Shown here: positions 36,028-46,152 of the stretch, piece by piece | Layout: each line of letters opens with the position of its first letter | How positions within the stretch are numbered: the first letter of the stretch is position 1 | Assembly: GCA_001799635.1 (NCBI GenBank) | Contig: MGTV01000010.1 | Span: forward strand, 108,228 to 172,227 | Length of the DNA: 64,000 nt | Direction of reading: 5' to 3' | Source: Elusimicrobia bacterium GWA2_62_23 | GTDB lineage: Bacteria > Elusimicrobiota > Elusimicrobia > Elusimicrobiales > UBA9959 | Translations under genes and position numbers: made by a program | Notes under the pieces: model-generated | Told to the model about the DNA's origin: nothing | What the model saw: only the letters and a program-made list of their open reading frames with translations | Database searches by the model: none

Positions 36028-37089
36028 TTAGCGGATCTTGCCGTCCACGCCGAAGACGTAGGCCATGAGCGCGGCGCGCGCCCACATGCCGTTGCGCTCC
36101 TGCCGCCAGAACACGGCGCGCGGGTCGTCGTCCACGCTCACCTCTATCTCGTGGCGGCGCGGCAGCGGGTGCAGGATGACGCAGGTCTTTTTAATGTCCT
36201 TCAGGTTCTCCTTGCGGAAGTAGAAGGGGGAATAGTCCACGCCCTTGCTCTCACCGGCCTTGTCATGCTCGTCCTGGATGCGCGTCATGTAGATGGCGTC
36301 GGCCGTCTTCATGACGCCCTTGAAATCCTCGGTTTCCTGGTAGGGGATCTTGTGGCGCTTGAGGAAGTCCAGGATGTCGGTTTCCATCTTGAATTCCTTG
36401 GGCGAGACGAAGGACAGGGTTATCTTGTTGTAATTCTTCATCAGGTAGGAGAGGGAACGCACCGTGCGCCCGCGCTTGAGGTCGCCTACCATCACGATAT
36501 GTTTGTTGTCCAGGTCGCCGTTGAAGCTGCGGTAGAGCGTATAGGTGTCCAGCAGGGCCTGCGTGGGGTGCTGGTCCTTGCCGGAGCCGCCGTTGATGAT
36601 CGGGACCGGGCGGCCGGTGCGGTTCATGAGCCACGCGGTCTTCTCCACGAAGCCGGGCGTGGGATGGCGCATGATGATCATGTCCACGTAGCTCGAGAAC
36701 GTGCGCACGGTGTCCTCGGGGGTTTCGCCCTTTACCTCGGAGGAAGTGGAGGTGTCGCGGATCTCGCTGGTCTTCATGCCCAGGATATGACAGGCGTTCA
36801 GGAAAGACATGAACGTGCGGGTGGAAGGCTGCGCGAAGTAGAGCATGGCGCGCTTGTCCGAGAGCAGCGAGGAAATGTAGTCGGAGCCTTCCTTGTGCTG
36901 CGTCACTTCGCGCAGGCGGTCGGCCGTGCGGAACAGCAGCGTCAGCAGGTCGCGGTTGAGCTGCTGGGCGAAAAGGCAATCGTATACGCGCCCGTCCTTG
37001 TTGAAGAACGGGACCTTCTCGGAGATGGGGAGGGGATGGAACTTCTCCCAGTCGGGCTGCACGCTGGTCATTTCCTGCGTTCTCTGCAT
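36028..37089 (-). CDS. pyrB: Aspartate carbamoyltransferase catalytic subunit
   Basis: FAQPSTRTFMSFLNA, MIIMRHPTPG, INGGSGKDQHPTQALLDTYT, HPLPRRHEI. Confidence 0.88.
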   Translation of the reverse strand: MQRTQEMTSVQPDWEKFHPLPISEKVPFFNKDGRVYDCLFAQQLNRDLLTLLFRTADRLREVTQHKEGSDYISSLLSDKRAMLYFAQPSTRTFMSFLNACHILGMKTSEIRDTSTSSEVKGETPEDTVRTFSSYVDMIIMRHPTPGFVEKTAWLMNRTGRPVPIINGGSGKDQHPTQALLDTYTLYRSFNGDLDNKHIVMVGDLKRGRTVRSLSYLMKNYNKITLSFVSPKEFKMETDILDFLKRHKIPYQETEDFKGVMKTADAIYMTRIQDEHDKAGESKGVDYSPFYFRKENLKDIKKTCVILHPLPRRHEIEVSVDDDPRAVFWRQERNGMWARAALMAYVFGVDGKIR

Positions 37090-37168
37090 GTGGGCTCCTT
37101 TTTTAAGGCAAACCGCCCGGGCGGTTCGCGCCAGCGGGCGGTAGACGGCGGGATCGCCGGCTGGCGGG

Positions 37169-37678
37169 CTAAAGTTTCTGTACGAGGTCCAGCAGCACCA
37201 GCGCGTTGCGCCGGCCCGGCTTGACCTTGGCTACCACGGAACCGCTGCCCGCGTTCTTGCGAGGGTCGTTCTCGTTGAGATAAAAACGTTCTATGCCGTA
37301 GAGGGCGCGCAGCGGGCCGGCCCCGCCGCCCTGCACGGAGGCCCTGACCCAGACGCCGTCGCCGGGATGCTCGGCGCAGTCGGTGGCCTCGTAAAGCTTT
37401 ACGGGGCCGGCTGGCGTGGTGGCGGAGAACAGCCCCTCCTCGAGTTTTACGTAAACCTGGGCGAAGGAGCGCGAACCTATGACCTTTCGGCATGGCTCAG
37501 GGGCGGAGATCTTATAGGTGAGCGCCACGAAAGTGCCGCTCAGGAAGTCCCGCGGGTCCACCGGTACGGTTTCCAGGTAGAATTCGGGGGCGACGGTCCC
37601 CTTGGAGGACAGCAGCCAGCCGCCCCACGCGGCGAACAGCAGCAGCTGGGCGGCGAGTACGATGCGCAGCCTGGTCAT
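37169..37678 (-). CDS. GDYXXLXY-type membrane-anchored protein
   Basis: VDPRDFLSGTFVALTYKI near the N-terminal TM; paired with a DUF2157-like gene. Confidence 0.6.
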   Translation of the reverse strand: MTRLRIVLAAQLLLFAAWGGWLLSSKGTVAPEFYLETVPVDPRDFLSGTFVALTYKISAPEPCRKVIGSRSFAQVYVKLEEGLFSATTPAGPVKLYEATDCAEHPGDGVWVRASVQGGGAGPLRALYGIERFYLNENDPRKNAGSGSVVAKVKPGRRNALVLLDLVQKL

Positions 37679-38994
37679 TTCTTCACCGCCTCTATCAGGG
37701 CCTTGCGGCCCCGGTTCACGAAGTAGGCGAGCGCGGCGAAAGCGAGGCCGGTAACGATGAAGGCCACGCCGCTCTTGAGCAGGCCGCCGAAAATGTCCAC
37801 GAAGCGCGTGACCGCGGTGAGCGTTATCACCAGGACGCCGCGGTTGATGAGCTTCTCGTCGGAATTCCTGGCGCCGCTCATGATGCAGCCGACGCCGAAA
37901 GCGGCCAGGATGAAGTTGGCGAGCACGCCCAGGAGTTTGGCCGAGCTCTCGGTGGCCCCGAAGAGCAGGAACGCCCCCAGCATGGACGCGGCCAGCAGGC
38001 CTTTGCCAACGTAATTCTCTTCGCGGCCTTCGGGCAGCAGGCGCTGGGGCCGCAGGAGCGCGGTGAGCAGGGCCCCGGCGAAAATGAGCCAGGTCAGGGC
38101 GGCGCCGTAAGCGGTGTCGGTCCCGCGGAAGCTGTTATAAGCGTGCGGCTTGTAGTGCCAGAAGAAGGTCATGGCGTAGACCGAGGCCGTCCAGACGGTG
38201 AGCGGCAGGCCTGCCTTTTCCCCGTCCGGCCGGCGGCTCCAGGAGAGCCACAGCACGGCGAGGGACATGCCGGCCAGCAGCACCAGCGCCTCCGAGCGCA
38301 CTTTAATGGCGGTGTCGGCCGCCAGCATGAAGAAGGTCCAGACGGCGGCGGCGCCCAGCGGCATGCCGAGTTTCTGGCCCGGGTAGAGGGCCGCGCCGCC
38401 GGCCAGTACCGCCAGGGCCAGCGCCCAATGCCACAGCGGCTGCGCCGTGTTCCCGTAGCTGGCGGTCAGCGCCAGCATATTGGAAGAACCGAGCGTGCCC
38501 CAGAAAAGCACGGCGAACAGCAGGAACGAGACCAGGTAGGCGGCCAGCGGCCTTCGGGAGAAGGCGGCCAGCGGAGCGGAGATGGCCGCCCAGGCCAGGT
38601 AGGGTTTTACGGGGTCCCCGCTGAGGTTGAAGATCTGCGCGTACAGGCCTATGCCGAGCGCCGGCATGAAGAACCAGAGCGTTTCCAGCGGGATGGCCGC
38701 GGCGGGTCTCTCCTCCAGGCGCAGCGAGGCTTCGGCGGCGCCGGCGAAGAGCAGCAGGAAGGCGCCCATCTTGGCCATCGCGCCCAGCTTGTCCCAGTTA
38801 TGGGCGGCTACCAGAATGACGCCGAGGGCGATGAACAGGCCGGCGGCCGCGGCTATCCAGTGGACGGCCTTAAAAGAGGCGAACAGCCGGCCGGAGTAGG
38901 ACAGTTCCCAGACCTTAGCGGCCTGCTCGGGCGTGATAATGCCCGCGGCCGCCGCTCCCTTAAGGTCCGCCCTGAATCTTTTGTAGTAGGACAT
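37675..38994 (-). CDS. DUF2157-like multi-TM membrane protein
   Basis: Cytosolic N-terminus (GIITPEQAAKVWEL) then many TM helices; overlaps the GDYXXLXY-type gene. Confidence 0.7.
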   Translation of the reverse strand: MSYYKRFRADLKGAAAAGIITPEQAAKVWELSYSGRLFASFKAVHWIAAAAGLFIALGVILVAAHNWDKLGAMAKMGAFLLLFAGAAEASLRLEERPAAAIPLETLWFFMPALGIGLYAQIFNLSGDPVKPYLAWAAISAPLAAFSRRPLAAYLVSFLLFAVLFWGTLGSSNMLALTASYGNTAQPLWHWALALAVLAGGAALYPGQKLGMPLGAAAVWTFFMLAADTAIKVRSEALVLLAGMSLAVLWLSWSRRPDGEKAGLPLTVWTASVYAMTFFWHYKPHAYNSFRGTDTAYGAALTWLIFAGALLTALLRPQRLLPEGREENYVGKGLLAASMLGAFLLFGATESSAKLLGVLANFILAAFGVGCIMSGARNSDEKLINRGVLVITLTAVTRFVDIFGGLLKSGVAFIVTGLAFAALAYFVNRGRKALIEAVKK

Positions 38995-39061
38995 GGTTCA
39001 ATTACTACCCCGGGTTAATTATATTAAAAAAACGGGGGCGCCTATTTTATAGAATTAGACG

Positions 39062-40825
39062 ATGCCAAACCGCGACAGGCTCGTTAATATTCTCGGCTGG
39101 GGGGCTTTCGCCTTCGCCTGCACGGTCTTTTTCCTGCCGGTCATCAATCCCGACATCTTCTGGCACCTCTCGGCCGGGCGGTACGCGCTGGAACACCTGC
39201 GCCCCCCGTCCTCGGATTTCCTCTCCTGGCCGCTCGCCGGGGCCGAGTGGGTGGATTTTGAGTGGCTGACGCAGGTGGTGTATTACCTGCTGCACAAGGC
39301 CGGCGGCTTCTGGGCGCTCCTGCTGTTCAAGGGCGGGCTGCTGGCGGCCACCCTGCTGGTCTTCCGGGCCGTCATCCTTCTTTACGGCCGCGCCGCCGCG
39401 CTGCCGCTGGCGCTGCCCTTCTGCGCCGCCGCCATAGTCACCAACAGCGACCTGCGCCCGGAAAATTTCACGCTGCTCTTCTTCACGGTCACGCTCTATT
39501 TCCTGGAACGGGCCCGCCTGCGCGGGCTGCCGGCCGGCTGGCGCCCGGCGGCAGCGGTCTTCTTTTTCTTCGCGCTTTGGACCAACCTGCACGCCGGCTA
39601 TCTGTACGGCCTGGCCCTGATAGGCCTTTACTCCGCCGGCGCTTTCTTCGAGGAGCAGCTGCCTTTCGTCTACGGCAAGGGGGCTTTCGCGCGGCCGCGG
39701 GCGGGCCTGCGCCACCTCGGGCTTTTCTTTACCGGCCTGCTGGCGAGCCTCGTCAACCCCTACGGCTGGAAGATCTACGCGGTCATCGCCAACCACCAGC
39801 AGCATATCGTCACGCTGCAGGAGCATATCCAGGAGTGGAACACCTTCGACCTGACCAACGCCTACCAGTGGCCTTACGTGCTGGCGCTGGCGGTGGTGCT
39901 CCCGGCCTTCGCGTTCTTCCTGCTGCGCCGGCGGCACGTGGTGTACACGCATTTCATGGTGCTGCTGTTCTTCGCCTGGGCTTCCGCCAACCACGCCCGC
40001 CACATCCCCTTCTTTATCCTGGCCGGTCTGGCCGCGCTGCTGGCCCTGCCCTGGGGCGGCTTGCCGGAAACCGGCGCGCGCCGGCGGCTGGTGCTCGGCG
40101 GCGGCGCCCTGTTCCTGGCCGTCACGGCCTGGTTCTACGCCGGCTTTATCTGGCCCAACTACACCGGCCGGCCTATCCTGTTCAAATGGGGCTCGCCGGG
40201 CCTGGCCGGGTTCCTGAAGACCAATAGAACGGAACTGGCCGGGCTGAAACTCTACAACCCCTGGGGCTGGGGCGGCTGGCTGGGCTGGGAGCTGGGGCCG
40301 GAGTACAAGGTCTTCATCGACGGGCGCTATCTTTTTCACGACAAGATCACCGAGGTGACCGGCGTGAGCGGCGGTTCGCGCAACTGGAAGGGGCTCATAG
40401 ACAAGTACGGTTTCGACCTGATGCTGATAACCCTCGACGAGCCCAAGATCCCGCGCAAGCAGAAGCTGGCCAACGGCAGCGAGACCATCTTCTGGCGCCC
40501 GGCCTACCTTTACTACCTGCCGAGGTCGGAATGGGCGGTGGTATACTGGGATTACTCCGTGGCGGCCCTGGTGCGCCGCCGGGCGGTGCCGGCCGGCTGG
40601 CTCGCGGCCCGGGAGTTCCGCTACCTGCGGCCGGCCGATACCCTGAACCTGGTGGCGCCGCTGCTCGCCGGCGAGATAAAGCTTTCGGATATAAAACGCG
40701 AGGCGGATCACTACCTTAAGACCAATACGATGGCCTGGGACAATTCACCCTCGGCCGATATCGTCAGTTTCATGGGCGGGCTGGATAAGCTCTGCGCCAG
40801 GAAGGGGGCGGCGTGCAGGCGCTGA
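39062..40825 (+). CDS. Polytopic membrane protein, glycosyltransferase-like
   Basis: Many TM helices; early NPDIFWHLSAGRYAL motif as in large membrane GT-C-like proteins. Confidence 0.6.
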   Translation: MPNRDRLVNILGWGAFAFACTVFFLPVINPDIFWHLSAGRYALEHLRPPSSDFLSWPLAGAEWVDFEWLTQVVYYLLHKAGGFWALLLFKGGLLAATLLVFRAVILLYGRAAALPLALPFCAAAIVTNSDLRPENFTLLFFTVTLYFLERARLRGLPAGWRPAAAVFFFFALWTNLHAGYLYGLALIGLYSAGAFFEEQLPFVYGKGAFARPRAGLRHLGLFFTGLLASLVNPYGWKIYAVIANHQQHIVTLQEHIQEWNTFDLTNAYQWPYVLALAVVLPAFAFFLLRRRHVVYTHFMVLLFFAWASANHARHIPFFILAGLAALLALPWGGLPETGARRRLVLGGGALFLAVTAWFYAGFIWPNYTGRPILFKWGSPGLAGFLKTNRTELAGLKLYNPWGWGGWLGWELGPEYKVFIDGRYLFHDKITEVTGVSGGSRNWKGLIDKYGFDLMLITLDEPKIPRKQKLANGSETIFWRPAYLYYLPRSEWAVVYWDYSVAALVRRRAVPAGWLAAREFRYLRPADTLNLVAPLLAGEIKLSDIKREADHYLKTNTMAWDNSPSADIVSFMGGLDKLCARKGAACRR

Positions 40826-42042
40826 TAACCGCCGTCAAGGCGCATCCCCTCGCGCTGTTCCCGGATTTTCGCCGGCTTTTCACCGGGCGCGTCATTTCCG
40901 CCGTCGGCGACAAATTCTTTTCCATCGCCATCGCCTGGTGGGTGCTGTCCGAGGCCGGCGCGGCCTCCAAGTTCCACCTCGGCCTGGTCATGGCCGTGAA
41001 CGTGCTGCCGGTGGTGGCCTTCGGCCCGCTGCTGGGCACGCTTTCCGACCGGTCCGACAAGCGCCGGGTGATGCTGGGCGCCGACGCGGCCAGGGCCGCC
41101 CTGGTGCTGCTCCTGGCCGGCCTGCTCTGGAGCGGCCGCCTCAGCCTCCTCTGGCTTTACTCCATCTGTTTCCTCATTTCCGGCTTCGGCCCGCTGTTCG
41201 AATCGGCCGTGGCGGCTTCCATAGCGCGCCTTACCTCGCCCGAGAAAATGCCGCAGGCCGTGGCGGCCGACGCCTCCGTGCTGCAGCTGTCCAACGTGGT
41301 GGGCTCGGCCCTGGGCAGCGTGCTCATGGCGGCGGCCGGCGTGGCCGGCGCCTTCCTGTTCAACGCCGCGGGCTACGCCGCCTCCTTCGCCGCGGTCCGG
41401 GGCATCAGGACGGAATTGAAGCCGGAAGAGCGCGTCAGCAGCTCTTTCATCGCCGAATTCAAGGAGGGGCTGGCCTACACTTTCGGCAACAGGCCGGTGC
41501 TGTGCCTGATCCTGACCTTCGCCACGTTCAATTTCTTCGTGTCGCCGATCCTGATCCTGATCCCGATGATAGTGAAGTTCACGCTGAAGGAGTCCGTGAC
41601 CTGGCTGGCCGTCTTCGAGACTTTTTTCGCGGCCGGGTCGGCCGCGCTGGCCGCCTGGCTGAGCTTCAGGGAAGTGAAAGGGGATATCTACCGCTGGCTG
41701 TTCCTGTCGCTGCTGGTGATGGGGCTGGCTTTCGCGGGGCTTTACCTGGCCCCCAATAAATACCTGGTCTGCCTGCTGCTGCTCCTGGCCGGGGCGGCCC
41801 TGGGCGGCGGCAATACGCTGGCCATCACGCTGTTCCAGACCACCGTGCCCGACGAGATGAAAGGGCGCTTCTTCTCGGTGCTGACCACGCTGGCCTACGC
41901 CGTGATGCCGCTGGCCTTCATGACCAACGGCCTGCTGGCGGAAAAATTTTCGGTGGGGTTCTGCCTGGCGATGAACGCCGCGGCGGTGCTGGGCCTGTCC
42001 TTCGTTATCCTGCTGATCCCCCGCGTTAAGTTCAGCTCCTGA
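40813..42042 (+). CDS. MFS transporter
   Basis: About 12 TM; GPLLGTLSDRSDKRRVMLGADAARA MFS loop motif. Confidence 0.85.
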   Translation: MQALITAVKAHPLALFPDFRRLFTGRVISAVGDKFFSIAIAWWVLSEAGAASKFHLGLVMAVNVLPVVAFGPLLGTLSDRSDKRRVMLGADAARAALVLLLAGLLWSGRLSLLWLYSICFLISGFGPLFESAVAASIARLTSPEKMPQAVAADASVLQLSNVVGSALGSVLMAAAGVAGAFLFNAAGYAASFAAVRGIRTELKPEERVSSSFIAEFKEGLAYTFGNRPVLCLILTFATFNFFVSPILILIPMIVKFTLKESVTWLAVFETFFAAGSAALAAWLSFREVKGDIYRWLFLSLLVMGLAFAGLYLAPNKYLVCLLLLLAGAALGGGNTLAITLFQTTVPDEMKGRFFSVLTTLAYAVMPLAFMTNGLLAEKFSVGFCLAMNAAAVLGLSFVILLIPRVKFSS

Positions 42043-43207
42043 CCACTTTAGTGCCGGCGATGATGTCGTGCCAGGTGCGGTGGTCCTTTTCCCAGAGGGC
42101 CCAGATGTAGCCCAGCAGCATGAACAGGGAGACGAGGGAAAAGAAAGCCCTCAGGAACACCTTGTCCGCCGCTGCCGGCCCGCCGGTTGCGAAATCCGCC
42201 AGCTTCAGGTTCATTATCTTCATGCCCGGGGTCGCGCCGAAACGCCACAGCAGCAGGCCGCCGTAAAGGGCCCAGAGCAGCATGCCGAAAGGCACTTTGC
42301 TGCGGTCGCTCTTGCCTTCCAGCTTCACTCCCGTCTTTTTGCGCCAGGTGCGGCCCTTGCCGTCCTTCACCACGGCGCCGTCCTTGCCTATGGAGATGCT
42401 CTCCCCGTTCTTGCCGGTGATGTTGACGCCGCCGGAGTTGATGTTGACGTTCTCTATCTTTATGTTCGGCGGGTTGTCGCCGGTTTCGGCGGAGGTGATC
42501 TTGGCCTCCGGGCCGCAGGAGCTGAGGTTGAAGGTGTGCAGCACTATCATTACTACCACGACGTCCAGCAGCAGCGAAAGCAGCCTGCGGAAGAAAGGGG
42601 CGGAGCGCTGGGGCTCGCCGGCGGCCGCGGCCGCGGGTGAGGCGTCGGCCAACGGGGCCGCGGCCTCGCCGGGCGGCTGGCCGCCCACGGGGATCTCCTG
42701 CAGCACGCGGAAAACCTTTATCTTTTCGGGGATGCCCTTGAACTGGCGGTAGCCGATCTCGCTGGAGGGGACTTCCTTCTTGTTCATGGAGAGGTAGACG
42801 GCCTCGGTGAAGAAGACCGCGCCGGGCTCGGCTATGCTCTCGAGGCGAGAGGTGATGTTCACCGCGTCGCCGTAAATGTCGCCGTCGTCGTGCACCGCCA
42901 CCTCGCCGGCGTTGATGGCTATGCGGATCTCTATCTTGTCCTGCTGGGGCTTGTCGGCGTTATGGGCCTTCAGGACGTCCTGTATCTGGACGCCGCAGAT
43001 GACCGCGTCGGTGGGGCTGTTGAAGGCCACCAGGAAGGCGTCGCCGATGGTCTTGACCAGGCGGCCGTGGAATTTTTCTATGACCGGCAGCACCAGCTCG
43101 CGGTGCTTGGAGAGCAGCTCCTGCGTCTGGGCCCGGGAGAAAGAGGCCGTCTTGGACGTGAAGCCCTTGATGTCCGTGAGCATTATCGCGATATTCCTGG
43201 TTTCCAT
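42032..43207 (-). CDS. Class III adenylate/guanylate cyclase domain fused to RDD membrane domain
   Basis: Cyclase: MLTDIKGFTSKTASFS, LVKTIGDAFLVAFN, YGDAVNITSRLE. C-terminal RDD-like: FFRRLLSLLLDVVVVMIV...FGATPGMKIMNLKL...RTWHDIIAGTKVV. Confidence 0.85.
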   Translation of the reverse strand: METRNIAIMLTDIKGFTSKTASFSRAQTQELLSKHRELVLPVIEKFHGRLVKTIGDAFLVAFNSPTDAVICGVQIQDVLKAHNADKPQQDKIEIRIAINAGEVAVHDDGDIYGDAVNITSRLESIAEPGAVFFTEAVYLSMNKKEVPSSEIGYRQFKGIPEKIKVFRVLQEIPVGGQPPGEAAAPLADASPAAAAAGEPQRSAPFFRRLLSLLLDVVVVMIVLHTFNLSSCGPEAKITSAETGDNPPNIKIENVNINSGGVNITGKNGESISIGKDGAVVKDGKGRTWRKKTGVKLEGKSDRSKVPFGMLLWALYGGLLLWRFGATPGMKIMNLKLADFATGGPAAADKVFLRAFFSLVSLFMLLGYIWALWEKDHRTWHDIIAGTKVVRS

Positions 43208-43229
43208 GGTTTCTCCTGTCGGGCTGGCG

Positions 43230-43985
43230 TCAGGCCGGGTTCGGGATATCTATGAATTCGGTCTTTACGCCGAACTTTTTTTCCAGTACGGCGGCCAGCG
43301 CCTGCACGCCGGGCTTTTCGGTGTTGTAGTGGCCGGCGGCTATGAAATTGGAGCGGGTCTCCCGCGCGAGTTCCTGCACGGGTTCGGCGGCCTCCCCGGT
43401 AATGTAAAGGTCCAGCCCGGCCGCCACGGCCTGGTCGAACATCCTGGCGGCCCCGCCGCTGACCACCCCTACGGTCCGTATCTTCTCCGTGCCGAAGCGG
43501 AAGCACAGCGGCTCGGCGTCCAGTTTTATGGCCAGCCTGGCGGCGATGTCGCCTATGGACGCGGCCCTGGGCAGCGTGCCGCTGAAGCCTATAGTCTCGC
43601 CGTCGTACGTTCCGAAGGGCTTCTGCCTGCCTGCCCCGAGCAGGGCGAGCAGGCGGGCGTTATTGCCCACTACGGGATGCTTGTCGAGCGGCAGGTGCCA
43701 GGCGCAGAGCGACATCTCCGCGGCGAAAAGCGTTTCCAGTTTGCGCTTGAGCGGGCCGGTGAAAGTCTGGGGGAGGCCCCACAGCAGGCCGTGGTGCGTC
43801 ACCAGCATGTCGGCTTTCCACTGGGCGGCGCGCAGGATGCACTCCAGCGAAGCCGAGACCCCGAAGGCTACCCGCCGGACTTCGCGGGCACCCTCCGCCT
43901 GCAGCCCGTTCCGGGAGTGATCTTTTATGTTCCCGGAGTCCAGATAGGTGTTGACGAAAGAAACCAGCTTATCCCTGTCGGCCAT
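43230..43985 (-). CDS. Nif3-like dinuclear metal centre protein
   Basis: Start MADRDKLVSFVNTYLD at 43985; MLVTHHGLLWG, YITGEAAEPVQELARETRSNFIAAGHYNTE. Confidence 0.9.
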   Translation of the reverse strand: MADRDKLVSFVNTYLDSGNIKDHSRNGLQAEGAREVRRVAFGVSASLECILRAAQWKADMLVTHHGLLWGLPQTFTGPLKRKLETLFAAEMSLCAWHLPLDKHPVVGNNARLLALLGAGRQKPFGTYDGETIGFSGTLPRAASIGDIAARLAIKLDAEPLCFRFGTEKIRTVGVVSGGAARMFDQAVAAGLDLYITGEAAEPVQELARETRSNFIAAGHYNTEKPGVQALAAVLEKKFGVKTEFIDIPNPA

Positions 43986-44001
43986 AGTTGCCCTCCGCGC
44001 C

Positions 44002-45690
44002 CTATTTTTTCCCGGGGCGCACGGCGTAGATGTAACCGTTGGAGACATCCGCCGCGATGTAGTCCGTTATCGCGAAATTTTTGGGGTCCCGGGGCGTCAG
44101 CATCAGGGCGGCGTAGCCCCACAGCAGGGGGTTGCCTTTCAGGACGGAGCGCGGGATCTTCACCGTCACGGCCCCGTTCTCGGCCTTCGGCGAAAAAACG
44201 CCCGCCTGGGCCGGGCCCTTGGGCGTGACCAGGTAGAGCGTCGCCTTGGAGGGGGTGATCTCCAGCGCGTACTCCCAGGCGTTGTCGGGGAACATGCGCA
44301 GCGGCCTGCCCTCCAGCGGGCGCGTCATGCCGGCCCGCGGGCGGTGGTTGATATCTATGTAGAGGTCCAGCCGCACGTGGCTGAAGCCCGACGGCAGGCG
44401 GGAAGAATTGCTGAGTTCCCCGGGCACGAAAGAGAAGGTGATGTCCTCCGGTCCCGCCGAAGCCTTGAAGGCGGCCAGCTTCCACAGGGCGTAGGGGTCG
44501 CCGCTGGCCGGGGACTGGAAGCCGGGCGGCAGTTCCGGGCGGCGCGAAACGTTGGTTATCTCGAACCCGGCCGCCCGCGCGGAGATCTTGAGTTTGTCGC
44601 GCTGCTCGGCGGCTCCGGCCGCGTCCGCCAGGGCCGAGAAGACCCAGGGCGGGGCCGTGCGGCGCATAAGGCGGTAGGCGTTGGCCAGGGAGGTCTGTAT
44701 GCCGGCTTCCCGCTCGGCGGCCTCGGCGGAGCCGGGCGCGCCCAGCGCGAGCAGGCCGGCCCCTTCCTCGGCGGAGAAATATTCTTCGAAAGCCGGCGCG
44801 GCCGGCCGGTAGTTGCCCTGCTGCGCGTTAAGGTGGAGCATCAGGTCGGCCCTGGTCTTGGCCAGGGCGGCCAGGGTCCCGGCCTGGGCGGGGGCGCCGG
44901 CCCAGCGCGAAAAGTCTCCGCTCCAGGGCGAGGCCAGGGCGGCCAGTTCCCCCGGCGCGGCAACGGTGGAGGACGCGAGCGCGAGCGCTTCGGAGACAGT
45001 GAGGCGCTTGTAAGGCGCGGACGGAGAGAGTTCCGCCAGCAGGGCGGCGCGCAGGGCGGCGGGGTCGGCCGCGAGGGTCTCGTCGAAAACCGAGAAGGCC
45101 GGGGGGGCGCCGGCCTGCGTCTGCGTGGAGAAAGGCACGAACGGCACGGCGTAAACGCCTTCCGCCTCGAACACGGCCGCGGCGGTGGAAGCCAGCGGGC
45201 CGCAGGCTATCCATTTTATCCCCATGGCCCTGGCCAGCGGGAAGTAGTCCGCCGCCAGCCCGCCGGGAGAGGAGGCCAGCCCGGCCGGCGCCTTCTTGAA
45301 GTCCTTCAGGGCCGCTTCCCGCGCCAGGCCCAGGCGCAGGCCCATGAAATACTGGTCGTTGGAGAGCGACCCGGTGGAGGGCTTGCCCGCCCACCGTACC
45401 GAGTCGTCCGCGGGGGCGTAAAGCAGCGGCAGCGGCGGGTCTCCCGCCGGCCGCAGCGCCAGTTCCAGGCGCCCTTCTTTTTCCAGGCGCCGCACCAGTT
45501 CCTCTTCCGCCTTGGGCAGTTCCGAAAGGGCCGCGGTCAGGCGCAGACCCTTGTCCGCTTCCAGGGCGGAAAGAACGGCGCGGTCCGGTCTGCCGTCTGC
45601 GGGGATCCAGAGCAGGGCCTGCTGGGCCCCGGCGGCGGCGGCCCAGAAGAGCAGCAGCGCGGCGGCGGGATAGCGTGAGAGCTTGGGCAT
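44002..45690 (-). CDS. Secreted GH57-like protein with glucodextranase-C/DOMON-like C-terminal domain
   Basis: Signal peptide; GIKWIACGPLAST/YAVPFVPFS in the N-terminal part; C-terminal ITFSFVPGEL...VRLDLYIDINHRPRAGMTRPLEG. Confidence 0.55.
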   Translation of the reverse strand: MPKLSRYPAAALLLFWAAAAGAQQALLWIPADGRPDRAVLSALEADKGLRLTAALSELPKAEEELVRRLEKEGRLELALRPAGDPPLPLLYAPADDSVRWAGKPSTGSLSNDQYFMGLRLGLAREAALKDFKKAPAGLASSPGGLAADYFPLARAMGIKWIACGPLASTAAAVFEAEGVYAVPFVPFSTQTQAGAPPAFSVFDETLAADPAALRAALLAELSPSAPYKRLTVSEALALASSTVAAPGELAALASPWSGDFSRWAGAPAQAGTLAALAKTRADLMLHLNAQQGNYRPAAPAFEEYFSAEEGAGLLALGAPGSAEAAEREAGIQTSLANAYRLMRRTAPPWVFSALADAAGAAEQRDKLKISARAAGFEITNVSRRPELPPGFQSPASGDPYALWKLAAFKASAGPEDITFSFVPGELSNSSRLPSGFSHVRLDLYIDINHRPRAGMTRPLEGRPLRMFPDNAWEYALEITPSKATLYLVTPKGPAQAGVFSPKAENGAVTVKIPRSVLKGNPLLWGYAALMLTPRDPKNFAITDYIAADVSNGYIYAVRPGKK

Positions 45691-46152
45691 TTATTTCACC
45701 GTGAGGAGGGAGACTTTCCGGCCGGCTTCCAGGTCGGTGTCGGGATTGAGCGGGTCAAGGACGTCCTGGCCGTCTATGCGGCAGATGTAGCGGTACTTGC
45801 CGGGCGGCAGCGGAACCATGGCTTCCCAGCGGTCGCCGGTTTTTTTGACCAGCAGCAGGGCTTCGGCGTTCCACTTGTTGAAGTCGCCGGCTATCTTCAC
45901 TTCCCTGGCGCCGGCCACTTTCACCGAAAATTTCACAAAGCGCAGTTCCGGCTGGGGCGGCTCCGCCCGCCTGTCGGCCCTGCCGCGCAGGGGGGGCATG
46001 GCGGTGGAGCGGGAAGGCTTCAGGATGGCCGTGTTCCAGTGCCCGATGAAGGAGAAATATTTTTTTATGGCGTTATTGAACAGCACGCTGGGCACGCTGA
46101 CCAGGGCGAAGGCGGCCAGCGCGGCGGCCATCAGCAGGGATTTTCTTTCCAT
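45691..46152 (-). CDS. Membrane-anchored CBM48 (glycogen-binding-like) protein
   Basis: Start MERKSLLMAAALAAFALVSVPSVL at 46152; VKFSVKVAGAREVKIAGDFNKWNAEALLLVKKTGDRWEAMVPLPPGKYRYICRIDG. Confidence 0.8.
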   Translation of the reverse strand: MERKSLLMAAALAAFALVSVPSVLFNNAIKKYFSFIGHWNTAILKPSRSTAMPPLRGRADRRAEPPQPELRFVKFSVKVAGAREVKIAGDFNKWNAEALLLVKKTGDRWEAMVPLPPGKYRYICRIDGQDVLDPLNPDTDLEAGRKVSLLTVK

